DNA of 6,696 nt from positions 1-6,696 of the forward strand of contig JAFGTU010000103.1 in the NCBI GenBank assembly GCA_016933985.1. Reading direction: 5' to 3'. Below, piece after piece: positions 1 through 5,797 of this stretch (position 1 is its first letter; each line of letters opens with the position of its first letter). Position numbers and translations under genes: made by a program. The notes under the pieces are model-generated. The model was not told the origin of the DNA. It did no database searches and saw only the letters and a program-made list of their open reading frames with translations. The DNA comes from Sedimentisphaerales bacterium (lineage in GTDB: Bacteria; Planctomycetota; Phycisphaerae; Sedimentisphaerales; Anaerobacaceae).

Positions 1-264
1 GGGGGTTCACCACGAATTCTCACCAAGAGGCACGAAGGAGTATTAGACACGGGTACCTAAGGCACAAGCCTCACAGGTTTTTGTGGGCACAGAGAGAAAA
101 TGAAAGAGATTTGGCCGGGGACTCGATACTACCGGCGGAAGGGGACGGACGGCGGATGACGGAGGGACAGAGGACGGATCCTCGATGATGGATGATGGAT
201 TCTCCCCCTGATGGGTCTCCGTTTTGCTCCGAGAAGCTGGATACCGGATTCTTGATTTATGTGC
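1..264. other. Non-coding region with degenerate repeats at left edge
   Basis: No convincing gene is seen here. The first ~110 bases contain CACGAA (two copies, around 11-16 and 31-36) and stretches such as 'ggcacagagagaaaatg', which resemble degraded copies of the 'caccacgaag/cacagagaa' dispersed repeats I associate with planctomycete and related genomes (recollection, not a search). Bases 144-206 and 233-260 are period-7 repeats, listed separately. The region lies downstream of the leftmost minus-strand gene, whose stop codon is at 265-267. No clear intrinsic terminator with a T-run was found for that gene. Confidence 0.6.
144..260. repeat. Degenerate heptamer (7-bp) minisatellite in two blocks
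   Basis: Bases 144-206 divide into nine consecutive 7-mers: gacggac, ggcggat, gacggag, ggacaga, ggacgga, tcctcga, tgatgga, tgatgga, ttctccc. A second block at 233-260 reads gaagctg, gataccg, gattctt, gatttat, in a different phase. The shared theme is GGAT/GATNCTG every 7 bases. About 26 less regular bases separate the blocks. The repeat is non-coding and ends four bases before the stop codon of the minus-strand gene. Confidence 0.6.
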
Positions 265-1485
265 TCAGCGTAGAATGCAACCAGCCTGGGTCTTGCCCGC
301 AGAGAGGATCTCATCGAGATCCTGGGGCCAAAGCATCTCGCGCCTTCCTTCTGCGTTCTTGTAGTTCATGCCAAGCGCATAGCCGTATCCGTAGCTGTTG
401 TAGAGAGCAATGGCCCGTTGCTGCTCTCGCGTGGTACGGCAACGCATAATTGCGTAGTATAGCATCATCTTGGCTGCGTTTCGTCCGGCCTCAGCGGGCG
501 CCATTTCCTCGCAGCCCTTCGGCACGGATTTCGAGTAGATGACCTCGCCGATCTTCTCCATGTACCAGAAGGTCATCTCGAAGGCAGCCTCGGCGAGCGA
601 CTCCTTCGACCATTTCAAGGTGATACGCCACTCGTTATTCCCGGTCTGAATGATCTCGTCGTCGTTTTGTGGCGGTTCACCCGGGTCCACACGAAGCAAC
701 CGGCCAGTTAGCGACTCTTCGAACCGGAATGATCGCGGCAGCTTCCATCCGCTGGGCAGAACGGAAATGCGTGCAACCCGCCGGTTTTCCCCATAGCCTA
801 TTTTGACCTTCTCGGCGGGATAGTCAACACCGCTAACCCGGAGGCCCCGCTTCGCTCGGCGCAGATGACGGTCGAGCTGTTCGCGCAGACGACGCGCAGA
901 ACAGATGTATGACTTGACCTCCGCGACACCGAGCAACGAGACACATGGGGGGGAATTTGCCCTGTGCTCCTCTACCATAATGTGCAAGTCGGCGCCCTTG
1001 AGTAGGGATCTGCCGTTTGAAGCAGGGACGCGAACCGAATCGCCGATATAGGGCCGTGCACTTCCTGGAATCTCATCGTTCCTTTGGAGCCGTCGGATGA
1101 GTTCCATACACGGCTTGGCCGCAAGTAGTTCTGCAATCGTCCCTTTGAAGCAGTTCACCATGTGCGAGTAGATAAAGGCGATAGCGGCGGCTGTGTCAGC
1201 GTCGGAGAGGCGGCGTCCCACCAATTCTGGCGGAATCTCCCCAGTATCCTCGTAAGGGCCTTTGAGCAGAAACTCCTGGAATAGCCTGCCTCGCGGGTGT
1301 GTCTCAATCTCGCGTATGGAGGCAGCGAGCGATTGTCGAAAAATGAAAAGTGGATCGGTCCCGTTTGCGAATACCGCACCCCCCGCCAATGCTGATTGGA
1401 GCGCAGACTTGACGTCCTTGCCCAGATCAGAACGGATGAGATCAAAACCGATGGCGGCAAGAAGCGATGCGGAACCTGAAATCAT
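265..1485 (-). CDS. Unrecognised protein with PD-(D/E)XK nuclease-like core
   Basis: I do not recognise a named family for this 406-aa protein. The middle shows the order expected of a PD-(D/E)XK nuclease fold: a helix with KGTIAELLA (about residues 114-122, E119), a strand GADLHIMVE with D166, a strand GVAEVKSY with the E189-x-K191 pair, then a helix ARRLREQLDRHLRRAKRGL (198-215) carrying Q203, and a further strand near 236-244. The C-terminal half (245-406) has a helical stretch (KESLAEAAFEMTFWYMEKIGEVIY) and no motif I can name. The chosen ATG has a strong GGAGG (1494-1498) eight bases upstream. An ATG at 1527 with GAGG also has reasonable spacing and would add 14 residues; the longer open frame beyond it overlaps yebC and is unlikely. 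It lies 100 bp downstream of yebC on the same strand with no clear promoter, so co-transcription is possible. No methyltransferase is present in the window, so a restriction role is unproven. Confidence 0.75.
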   Translation of the reverse strand: MISGSASLLAAIGFDLIRSDLGKDVKSALQSALAGGAVFANGTDPLFIFRQSLAASIREIETHPRGRLFQEFLLKGPYEDTGEIPPELVGRRLSDADTAAAIAFIYSHMVNCFKGTIAELLAAKPCMELIRRLQRNDEIPGSARPYIGDSVRVPASNGRSLLKGADLHIMVEEHRANSPPCVSLLGVAEVKSYICSARRLREQLDRHLRRAKRGLRVSGVDYPAEKVKIGYGENRRVARISVLPSGWKLPRSFRFEESLTGRLLRVDPGEPPQNDDEIIQTGNNEWRITLKWSKESLAEAAFEMTFWYMEKIGEVIYSKSVPKGCEEMAPAEAGRNAAKMMLYYAIMRCRTTREQQRAIALYNSYGYGYALGMNYKNAEGRREMLWPQDLDEILSAGKTQAGCILR

Positions 1486-1585
1486 GCCTAAAACCTCCGG
1501 TGGTTGCGGCGATAGCAGCTTCCGCATAACACGCCTCGGATTGTTTCTCACAAGACAAGCATTTCGGTATTTGAAGCGATGAGTG

Positions 1586-2335
1586 CTATGACAAGCCGGC
1601 AACGATGTCATCGGGTATGTCGAAGTTTGCGTATGCGTTCTGGACGTCGTCGTGGTCGTCGAAGGCGTCCATAAGGGCCAGTATTCTCTTTGCAGTATGC
1701 TCGTCGCTGACGGGGACCGTAGTCTGGGGCACCATCGCAATCTCGGCCACCTGGGCAGGTATTTCTGCGGCTTCCAGTGCCTTTTTCAACTGCTCGAAAG
1801 CGCCCGGCTTACAGGTAATCTCAAAGACCTCGCCGGTGTTTTCCATATTGTCGGCACCGGCGTTGAGGGCAATTTCGAGTAGCTGCTCTTCTTCGGCGCC
1901 AGCAGTATTGACGGTAATAAGGCCCTTCTTGCTGAACATCCAGTTGACGCATCCGCTGGTGCCTAATGCTCCCCCGCACTTCTCGAAGATTCTTTTTATC
2001 TCGGGCCCGGTGCGATGCCGGTTGTCCGTCAGGGCCTCCACCATAACCGCCACCCCGCTGGGGCCATAGCCCTCGTAGAGGACCTCTTCGAAGTTCACGC
2101 CCTCGAGGTCGCCGGTGCCTTTCTTGACCGCCTTTTCGATGGTATCTTTGGGCATGTTTGCCGCTTTGGCCTTGTCAATAGCGTAGCGGAGCGCCAAGTT
2201 AGCATTCGAGTCGCCGCCGCCGCTCTTGGCCGCCACTATTATCATGCGGGCGACCTTGCTCCAGACCTTGCCGCGTTTAGCGTCGTTTGCGGCCTTCTTG
2301 TATTTTATCCCGGCCCAATGTGAATGACCTGACAT
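1586..2335 (-). CDS. yebC: YebC/TACO1-family translation factor
   Basis: A 249-aa cytoplasmic protein of normal length for the YebC/PmpR family. It begins with the hallmark MSGHSHWAGIKYKKAANDAKR, followed by NMPKDTIEKAVKKGTG (60-75), YEGYGPSGVAVMVEALTDNRHRT (87-109), the GGALGTSGCVNWMF segment (121-134) and near the end DDHDDVQNAYANFDI (226-240), so all three family domains are intact. The family was long annotated as a transcriptional regulator; work on TACO1 and bacterial YebC supports a ribosome-associated role relieving stalling on proline-rich stretches. The start at 2335 was chosen over an upstream in-frame ATG at 2353 because homologues begin MSGHS and a GGGAG (2341-2345) sits five bases upstream. 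Two TATAAT boxes lie further upstream. In many bacteria yebC precedes ruvC; here the next gene on the strand is instead the PD-(D/E)XK-like protein. It is divergent from rny. Confidence 0.97.
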   Translation of the reverse strand: MSGHSHWAGIKYKKAANDAKRGKVWSKVARMIIVAAKSGGGDSNANLALRYAIDKAKAANMPKDTIEKAVKKGTGDLEGVNFEEVLYEGYGPSGVAVMVEALTDNRHRTGPEIKRIFEKCGGALGTSGCVNWMFSKKGLITVNTAGAEEEQLLEIALNAGADNMENTGEVFEITCKPGAFEQLKKALEAAEIPAQVAEIAMVPQTTVPVSDEHTAKRILALMDAFDDHDDVQNAYANFDIPDDIVAGLS

Positions 2336-2398
2336 ATCTGCTCCCGACTGCATTCCACATTATAAAAGTAATGCGCAACCGGACGTGCGCCGGCCCGT

Positions 2399-2427
2399 AT
2401 TATACACGATATTTTCGGAAACGTAAG
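2399..2427 (-). promoter_or_regulatory. Candidate yebC promoter
   Basis: On the minus strand a perfect TATAAT lies at 2404-2399, with a weak -35 (CTTACG at 17 bp, or TTACGT at 16 bp spacing) at about 2421-2427. Predicted transcription would start near 2392, giving a leader of about 57 nt before the yebC ATG. A second perfect TATAAT at 2364-2359 lies closer to the gene but has no recognisable -35; it would give a leader of about 17 nt. Either or both may be used. Confidence 0.45.
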
Positions 2428-2612
2428 CTCTTTCTGCCAAATTCGCTCTATTGTCTGCTGAAGCTGCTTGCACGGGACAGTCTTACAGATGGATAATTCT
2501 TTGCGGCCTGGTTTAAGCGGCTCAGGCAGCAACGCCATAACCTTTGCCACAAGCTGTATTTATGAGCGGCGGCCCGAAAAAAAAGAGGCCGAAAGATTTG
2601 CTTGTTTTTTTC

Positions 2613-2641
2613 TTGACCGGGAATTGCCGATACCCTATTAT
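2613..2641 (+). promoter_or_regulatory. Near-consensus sigma70-type promoter, forward
   Basis: TTGACC (2613-2618) and TATTAT (2636-2641) are separated by exactly 17 bp, one mismatch each from the housekeeping consensus. An A/T-rich tract with seven consecutive T (2604-2612 area) precedes the -35. The expected start is near 2648. The only long gene downstream on this strand is rny, 555 bases away, so this would make either a long leader or a separate small RNA. This is the strongest promoter match I see in the window. Confidence 0.55.
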
Positions 2642-2731
2642 TCGGTTGTTGTAAACTACTGATGATGAACCGAATTGTGGGTCGCAACGAGTCATTTGTA
2701 TGTGGTTTCGTTGTTGTGAAAACAGGGACCC

Positions 2732-2771
2732 ACCGGGCAGAGATAGGCTCGTAAGTCTTTTCTCTGGCGGT
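2732..2771 (+). other. Hairpin in the rny leader region
   Basis: ACCG (2732-2735) and CAGAGA (2738-2743) can pair with TCTCTG (2761-2766) and CGGT (2768-2771), giving a ten-pair stem with a small asymmetric internal loop (GG opposite G) and a 17-nt apical loop. It lies about 85 nt downstream of the predicted start of the forward promoter. No poly-T run follows, so it is not an obvious terminator. Confidence 0.4.
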
Positions 2772-2814
2772 AGTAAAGTTGCAAAGACACTGTCGGGGTT
2801 GGCTGCAAAGCACG

Positions 2815-2852
2815 GCCTGGGATTGCCAGGCAAGCTCTTGCCGGACGACCGG
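2815..2852 (+). other. Overlapping, mutually exclusive hairpins in the rny leader region
   Basis: GCCTGG (2815-2820) pairs with CCAGGC (2826-2831) around a 5-nt loop. GGCAA (2829-2833) alternatively pairs with TTGCC (2838-2842) around GCTC, and an upstream TTGCC (2823-2827) competes for the same bases. The two stems share 2829-2831 and cannot both form. CCGG-ACGA-CCGG (2841-2852) follows. The arrangement resembles an attenuator or riboswitch-like switch, but no known class was matched. Confidence 0.3.
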
Positions 2853-3091
2853 AAGTGAATTTAGCGTGAAAACGAAATCTGCTTGAAGAACAGCGTTCGC
2901 TGATTATCGAGGGAGTGTTAGGATTGTGTACGAGAATTAGTCAATTTTGGGGCAATGCGGGCTTGTCAAAGCTGGTAACAGCCGCGATTGGAGTGTGTTT
3001 TGGCCTCAAGTAGCTGATTCTGCGCCTTTTCACGAGTAGGATTTCGTAAATCACCGCCGTTTCTTTGGGACTTTCCCGCCGAGGACTTCTA

Positions 3092-3113
3092 AGAACCGCC
3101 CGGTTCTCATTTT
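3092..3113 (+). terminator. Weak hairpin plus short T-run, possible leader terminator
   Basis: AGAACC (3092-3097) and GGTTCT (3102-3107) form a six-pair stem with a GCCC tetraloop, followed by CATTTT. Only four T are present, so as an intrinsic terminator it is weak. If active it would end a transcript from the promoter at 2613-2641 after about 465 nt, before rny. Confidence 0.25.
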
Positions 3114-3135
3114 GCGATAATGCACGAATCGCAAA
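3111..3135. promoter_or_regulatory. Perfect 8-bp inverted repeat overlapping an extended -10-like box
   Basis: TTTGCGAT (3111-3118) and ATCGCAAA (3128-3135) are perfect inverted copies separated by 9 bp. A TGC-GATAAT sequence (3113-3121), resembling an extended -10 box, overlaps the left arm; a start near 3128 would leave a leader of about 75 nt before the rny ATG. No good -35 is present. The symmetry suits a dimeric repressor operator or an RNA hairpin. Confidence 0.35.
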
Positions 3136-3202
3136 CTGGGTGCTTTCATCATCATTGGTTGGTTCTTGACTCTATGATAATTGCAAGGGAAAGGACTGAA
3201 TC

Positions 3203-4783
3203 ATGGATATTCTTATGGAGATAGGGCCTACAACGGTGGCCGGCGCCGTTTTCGTGGGCCTTCTTCTGGGCGGCTGCCTGGTGGCTATCGGCTATCAGAT
3301 AGTCTCGCGGGCAAGGTCCAAGAGCTTAGCTCAGGACCGTCAGCGACAGATAGATTCGGCCGAGAAAGAGGCCGAAAACATCATCAAGTCCGCCCAGATT
3401 GACGCCGCCGCTGAAGTCATTAGAAAGAGAGAGGAATTCACAAACCAGGCGAATAAAACTCGCGCCGAGCTGCACGAAATCGAATTGAGGCTGAGCAAAC
3501 ACGAGGATGCGCTCGACCGCCAGGCGGACCTGCTCCAACAGCGAGAGAAAACTGCGAAACAACAGGAGCAGGAAGTGGAGAGAAAGCAGCGCAACGTCGA
3601 TCTCAAGGAAAAGGAGCTCAGCTCGCTGCTGGCACAACAGAAGAACCAGTTGCTCAAGATTACGGCAATGGATGTCGCAGAGGCAAGGGAGCTTCTGCTC
3701 AAGCGTCTGGAAGACGAATGTGAACATGAGATGTCGGGGTTGATCCAGCGCAAGGTTGACGAGGCAACCGAATCTGCCGACGAGAAGAGCCGCGAAATTA
3801 TCAGCACGGCAATTCAGCGCTATGCGGCCGAGCAGACCTGCGAGGCTACCGTTTCCACGGTTGATATACCCAACGACGACATGAAGGGGCGTATAATCGG
3901 CAGGGAAGGCCGCAATATTCGCGCCTTTGAGAAGGCTACCGGCGTCGATGTCATAGTCGATGACACGCCCGGCCTGATAGTCGTCAGCGGATTTAGCCCT
4001 GTCAGACGCGAGGTTGCCCGTTTGTCTATGGAGAAGCTCATCCAGGATGGAAGAATACATCCGTCCCGAATTGAGGAGCTGGTTGCTCAGACTCGCAAGG
4101 AGGTGAACAACAAGGTCCTTCAAATCGGCAAGGACGCCTCCGTTGAGACGAACGTCAGGGGTTTGAACAACAAGATCCTCAGCATGCTCGGCGCCCTTAG
4201 CTACCGAACGAGTTTTGGGCAAAACGTTCTTCGGCACAGTGTCGAAGTTGCTTTCCTTTCGCAGGTAATGTCCGACGAGCTCGGGCTTGACGGATCGATA
4301 GCGAGACGGGCCGGCCTGCTGCACGACATAGGCAAGGCAATCGACCATGAGGTCGAAGGCAGCCACCCGGTAATCGGCGTGAATTTTCTCAAGCGTTTCA
4401 ACGAATCTGCGATCATACTCAACGCCGTGGCCGGCCATCACGGCGACATCCCGGCGGACAACCCTTATACTCCGCTGGTTGCCGCCGCCGACGCAATCAG
4501 CGCTTCGCGGCCGGGCGCCAGAAGGGAAACGCTCGAGAGATACATCAAACGGCTCGAACAGCTCGAGGAAATCGCCGCCGGGTTCAAAGGCGTCGAGAGC
4601 GCTTATGCAATTCAGGCCGGGCGGGAAATCCGAGTGATTGTGAACGCCGGCGAAGTGGATGACGAGGCCGCAATGAAAGTCGCACGGGACATCGCGAACA
4701 AGATCCAGAACGAAATGACGTACCCGGGCGAGATACAAGTAACGCTGCTGCGCGAGGTTCGATGCATTGAATACGCCAAGTAA
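3203..4783 (+). CDS. rny: Ribonuclease Y
   Basis: A complete 526-aa RNase Y, the membrane-anchored endoribonuclease that initiates mRNA decay in bacteria lacking an RNase E-centred system. Domains in order: one N-terminal transmembrane segment (about 12-34); a long charged coiled coil rich in Glu, Lys and Gln (about 35-190); a KH RNA-binding domain (about 215-285) with the GxxG loop G233-R-E-G236 in KGRIIGREGRNIRAFE; an HD domain with H345 (LRHSVEVA), the H374-D375 pair (LLHDIGK), H412-H413 (GHHGD) and D430; and the family's C-terminal region ending QVTLLREVRCIEYAK. All expected metal-binding residues are present, so it should be active. The ATG at 3203 has AAGGA (3191-3195) seven bases upstream. 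ymdB follows after 115 bp on the same strand. Expression may depend on the structured upstream leader and the inverted repeat near 3111-3135. Confidence 0.98.
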   Translation: MDILMEIGPTTVAGAVFVGLLLGGCLVAIGYQIVSRARSKSLAQDRQRQIDSAEKEAENIIKSAQIDAAAEVIRKREEFTNQANKTRAELHEIELRLSKHEDALDRQADLLQQREKTAKQQEQEVERKQRNVDLKEKELSSLLAQQKNQLLKITAMDVAEARELLLKRLEDECEHEMSGLIQRKVDEATESADEKSREIISTAIQRYAAEQTCEATVSTVDIPNDDMKGRIIGREGRNIRAFEKATGVDVIVDDTPGLIVVSGFSPVRREVARLSMEKLIQDGRIHPSRIEELVAQTRKEVNNKVLQIGKDASVETNVRGLNNKILSMLGALSYRTSFGQNVLRHSVEVAFLSQVMSDELGLDGSIARRAGLLHDIGKAIDHEVEGSHPVIGVNFLKRFNESAIILNAVAGHHGDIPADNPYTPLVAAADAISASRPGARRETLERYIKRLEQLEEIAAGFKGVESAYAIQAGREIRVIVNAGEVDDEAAMKVARDIANKIQNEMTYPGEIQVTLLREVRCIEYAK

Positions 4784-4790
4784 GCAGGCG

Positions 4791-4812
4791 CGGGCAAGAT
4801 ACTTGTAGCCCG
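4791..4812 (+). other. Hairpin just after the rny stop codon
   Basis: CGGG-CAAG (4791-4798) pairs with CTTG (4802-4805) and CCCG (4809-4812), with an ATA loop and a TAG bulge. There is no T-run, so it is more likely an mRNA-stabilising or processing structure between rny and ymdB than an intrinsic terminator. Confidence 0.3.
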
Positions 4813-4822
4813 GTTGCAGGGG

Positions 4823-4866
4823 CGTCTCGGCGTGTGGCGGACGCAAGAGACGGCCGAGACGGCCGT
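4823..4866. repeat. Intergenic hairpin and 9-bp tandem repeat between rny and ymdB
   Basis: CGTCTCGGC (4823-4831) and GCCGAGACG (4853-4861) form a nine-pair inverted repeat around 21 bases. GAGACGGCC occurs twice in tandem (4847-4855, 4856-4864). A tighter alternative hairpin is ACGGCC-GAGAC-GGCCGT (4850-4866). The following 'gccacg' completes a motif that looks like dispersed REP-like elements in planctomycete-type genomes; that resemblance is from memory. It lacks a T-run and lies inside the rny-ymdB spacer. Confidence 0.55.
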
Positions 4867-4898
4867 GCCACGAATATACGCAATACGAGAGACAGATT

Positions 4899-5750
4899 AT
4901 GAAGGTGAACATCCTTTGCATCGGTGATATTGTCGGCCGGCCCGGCAGACGAGTCGTGGCGGAGAAGCTACATTCGCTTGTCAGAGAGCGTGATATTGAC
5001 TGCGTCATTGCCAACGCCGAGAACGCGGCGGGCGGCTCCGGACTGACTCCGCAAATCTATGAGAAACTGCTCCGCTATGGGGTCAACCTGGTCACATTGG
5101 GGGACCACACCTATCGCAAGAGAGATATCACTCCGACTCTCGAAACGGCCGCGAACATTGTTCGGCCCGCCAACCTCTCCGAGCAGGCCTCCGGCAGACG
5201 GACGGCCACATTCAAGACGGGAAAAGGCCCCACTGTAGGGGTCGTCTCGCTGATAGGGCGAATCTTTATGAAGCCAGCCGACTGCCCCTATAACGCTATT
5301 GACAGAATCCTGCCCCAGCTCGAGCAGGAAGCTGAGATTATAGTAGTCGATGTCCACGCAGAGGCCACCAGCGAGAAAATCGCAATGGGCTACTATCTCG
5401 ACGGCAGGGTGAGCCTGTGCTTCGGGACTCATACGCACGTCACGACCGCCGACGAGCGGATTCTCCCGCAGGGCACGGCCTATATCACCGACGTCGGGAT
5501 GACCGGGGCACATGATTCCGTGCTGGGGCGAAAGGTGGAGAACGTCCTGAAGTCGTTCAGGACTCAGATGCCCTTCCCATTTGAGATCGCCACCGACGAT
5601 GTAAGAATGAATGCAATCCTTGCCACCGTTGACAGCAACACGAAAAAGGCCGAGCGTATCGAGCGGGTCAGGATAGACGCCGATACGCCCGAGACAACCG
5701 GCTACGACAGCGACGACGGCAAGCCGGAACACTTCAACAACAACTTTTAG
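4899..5750 (+). CDS. ymdB: YmdB/TIGR00282-family metallophosphoesterase
   Basis: A 283-aa protein matching the YmdB family, whose Bacillus member is a dimetal phosphodiesterase acting on 2',3'-cyclic nucleotides and affecting biofilm and RNA turnover. The phosphoesterase motifs are visible: D10 (CIGDIVGRPGR), E41-N42 (NAENAAGGSGLT), D69-H70 (TLGDHTYRKRD), H153 (DVHAEATSEK), and H178 and H180 (FGTHTHVTTAD), followed by the family signature GTAYITDVGMTG (192-203). The canonical GNH motif reads GDH here, Asp for Asn at 69; the other ligands are conserved. The protein is about 20 residues longer than Bacillus YmdB, with an acidic polar tail (about 262-283). It has no signal peptide or membrane segment, so it is cytoplasmic. 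The ATG at 4899 has only a weak purine-rich GAGAG upstream. It follows rny on the same strand, the same gene pair as in Firmicutes, and the two are probably co-transcribed. Confidence 0.94.
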   Translation: MKVNILCIGDIVGRPGRRVVAEKLHSLVRERDIDCVIANAENAAGGSGLTPQIYEKLLRYGVNLVTLGDHTYRKRDITPTLETAANIVRPANLSEQASGRRTATFKTGKGPTVGVVSLIGRIFMKPADCPYNAIDRILPQLEQEAEIIVVDVHAEATSEKIAMGYYLDGRVSLCFGTHTHVTTADERILPQGTAYITDVGMTGAHDSVLGRKVENVLKSFRTQMPFPFEIATDDVRMNAILATVDSNTKKAERIERVRIDADTPETTGYDSDDGKPEHFNNNF

Positions 5751-5751
5751 A

Positions 5752-5797
5752 AGCGCCCCTGGCGCTGCCGCCATCGGCGGGCCGGGTTCAGTCCGGC
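5752..5797. terminator. Stacked hairpins between convergent genes
   Basis: Three small GC-rich hairpins sit between and over the ends of the convergent ymdB and anti-sigma genes: AGCGCC-CCT-GGCGCT (5752-5766), CCGCC-ATC-GGCGG (5768-5780) and GCCGG-N7-CCGGC (5781-5797), the last overlapping the anti-sigma 3' end. None is followed by a T-run on either strand, so intrinsic termination is uncertain, but the position suits a bidirectional 3'-end structure. Confidence 0.35.

Larger units (their letters stand above)
2336..3202. other. Divergent yebC-rny intergenic region with structured forward leader
   Basis: These 867 bases hold no convincing long gene; open frames here have no family-like sequence. 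They contain two minus-strand TATAAT boxes for yebC (2359-2364, 2399-2404), a purine/pyrimidine-rich tract (2570-2612), a near-consensus forward promoter (2613-2641), hairpins at 2732-2771, 2815-2842 and 3092-3107, and a perfect inverted repeat (3111-3135). A short TTG-initiated frame at 2924-3013 is possible but unproven. The space may encode a long 5' leader of rny or an independent small RNA. I could not match it to a known RNA family by eye. Confidence 0.6.

Noticed and set aside
1486..1740. N-terminal 85-codon extension of the PD-(D/E)XK-like protein
   Set aside because: Most of it overlaps yebC on the same strand in another frame and encodes Thr-rich low-complexity sequence; a strong GGAGG marks the start at 1485.
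2655..2690. CTGATGA followed by CGAA, as in a hammerhead ribozyme core
   Set aside because: No stem II or stem III pairing and no proper GAAA core segment could be drawn.
2803..2831. Resemblance to an SAH riboswitch (GCTGCAA and CCAGGC words)
   Set aside because: The flanking P1 stem and the pseudoknot sequence are missing.
2305..2833. Overlapping open frames of 64-121 codons on both strands in the yebC-rny gap
   Set aside because: Composition is Ser/Arg/Cys-rich and not protein-like, with no ribosome binding sites of note and no recognisable motif.
2779..2852. Resemblance to a c-di-GMP-I (GEMM) riboswitch: GCAAAGCACGG with a later GCCGG...ACCGG
   Set aside because: The GNRA-capped P1b hairpin and its receptor are not present and the closing stem does not form, so the similarity is limited to short words.
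3326..5014. 562-codon open frame on the minus strand opposite rny
   Set aside because: It is antisense to a complete RNase Y with all its motifs; the translation has no family features and reflects codon bias of rny.
4968..5774. 268-codon open frame on the minus strand opposite ymdB
   Set aside because: Antisense shadow of a well-supported YmdB gene.
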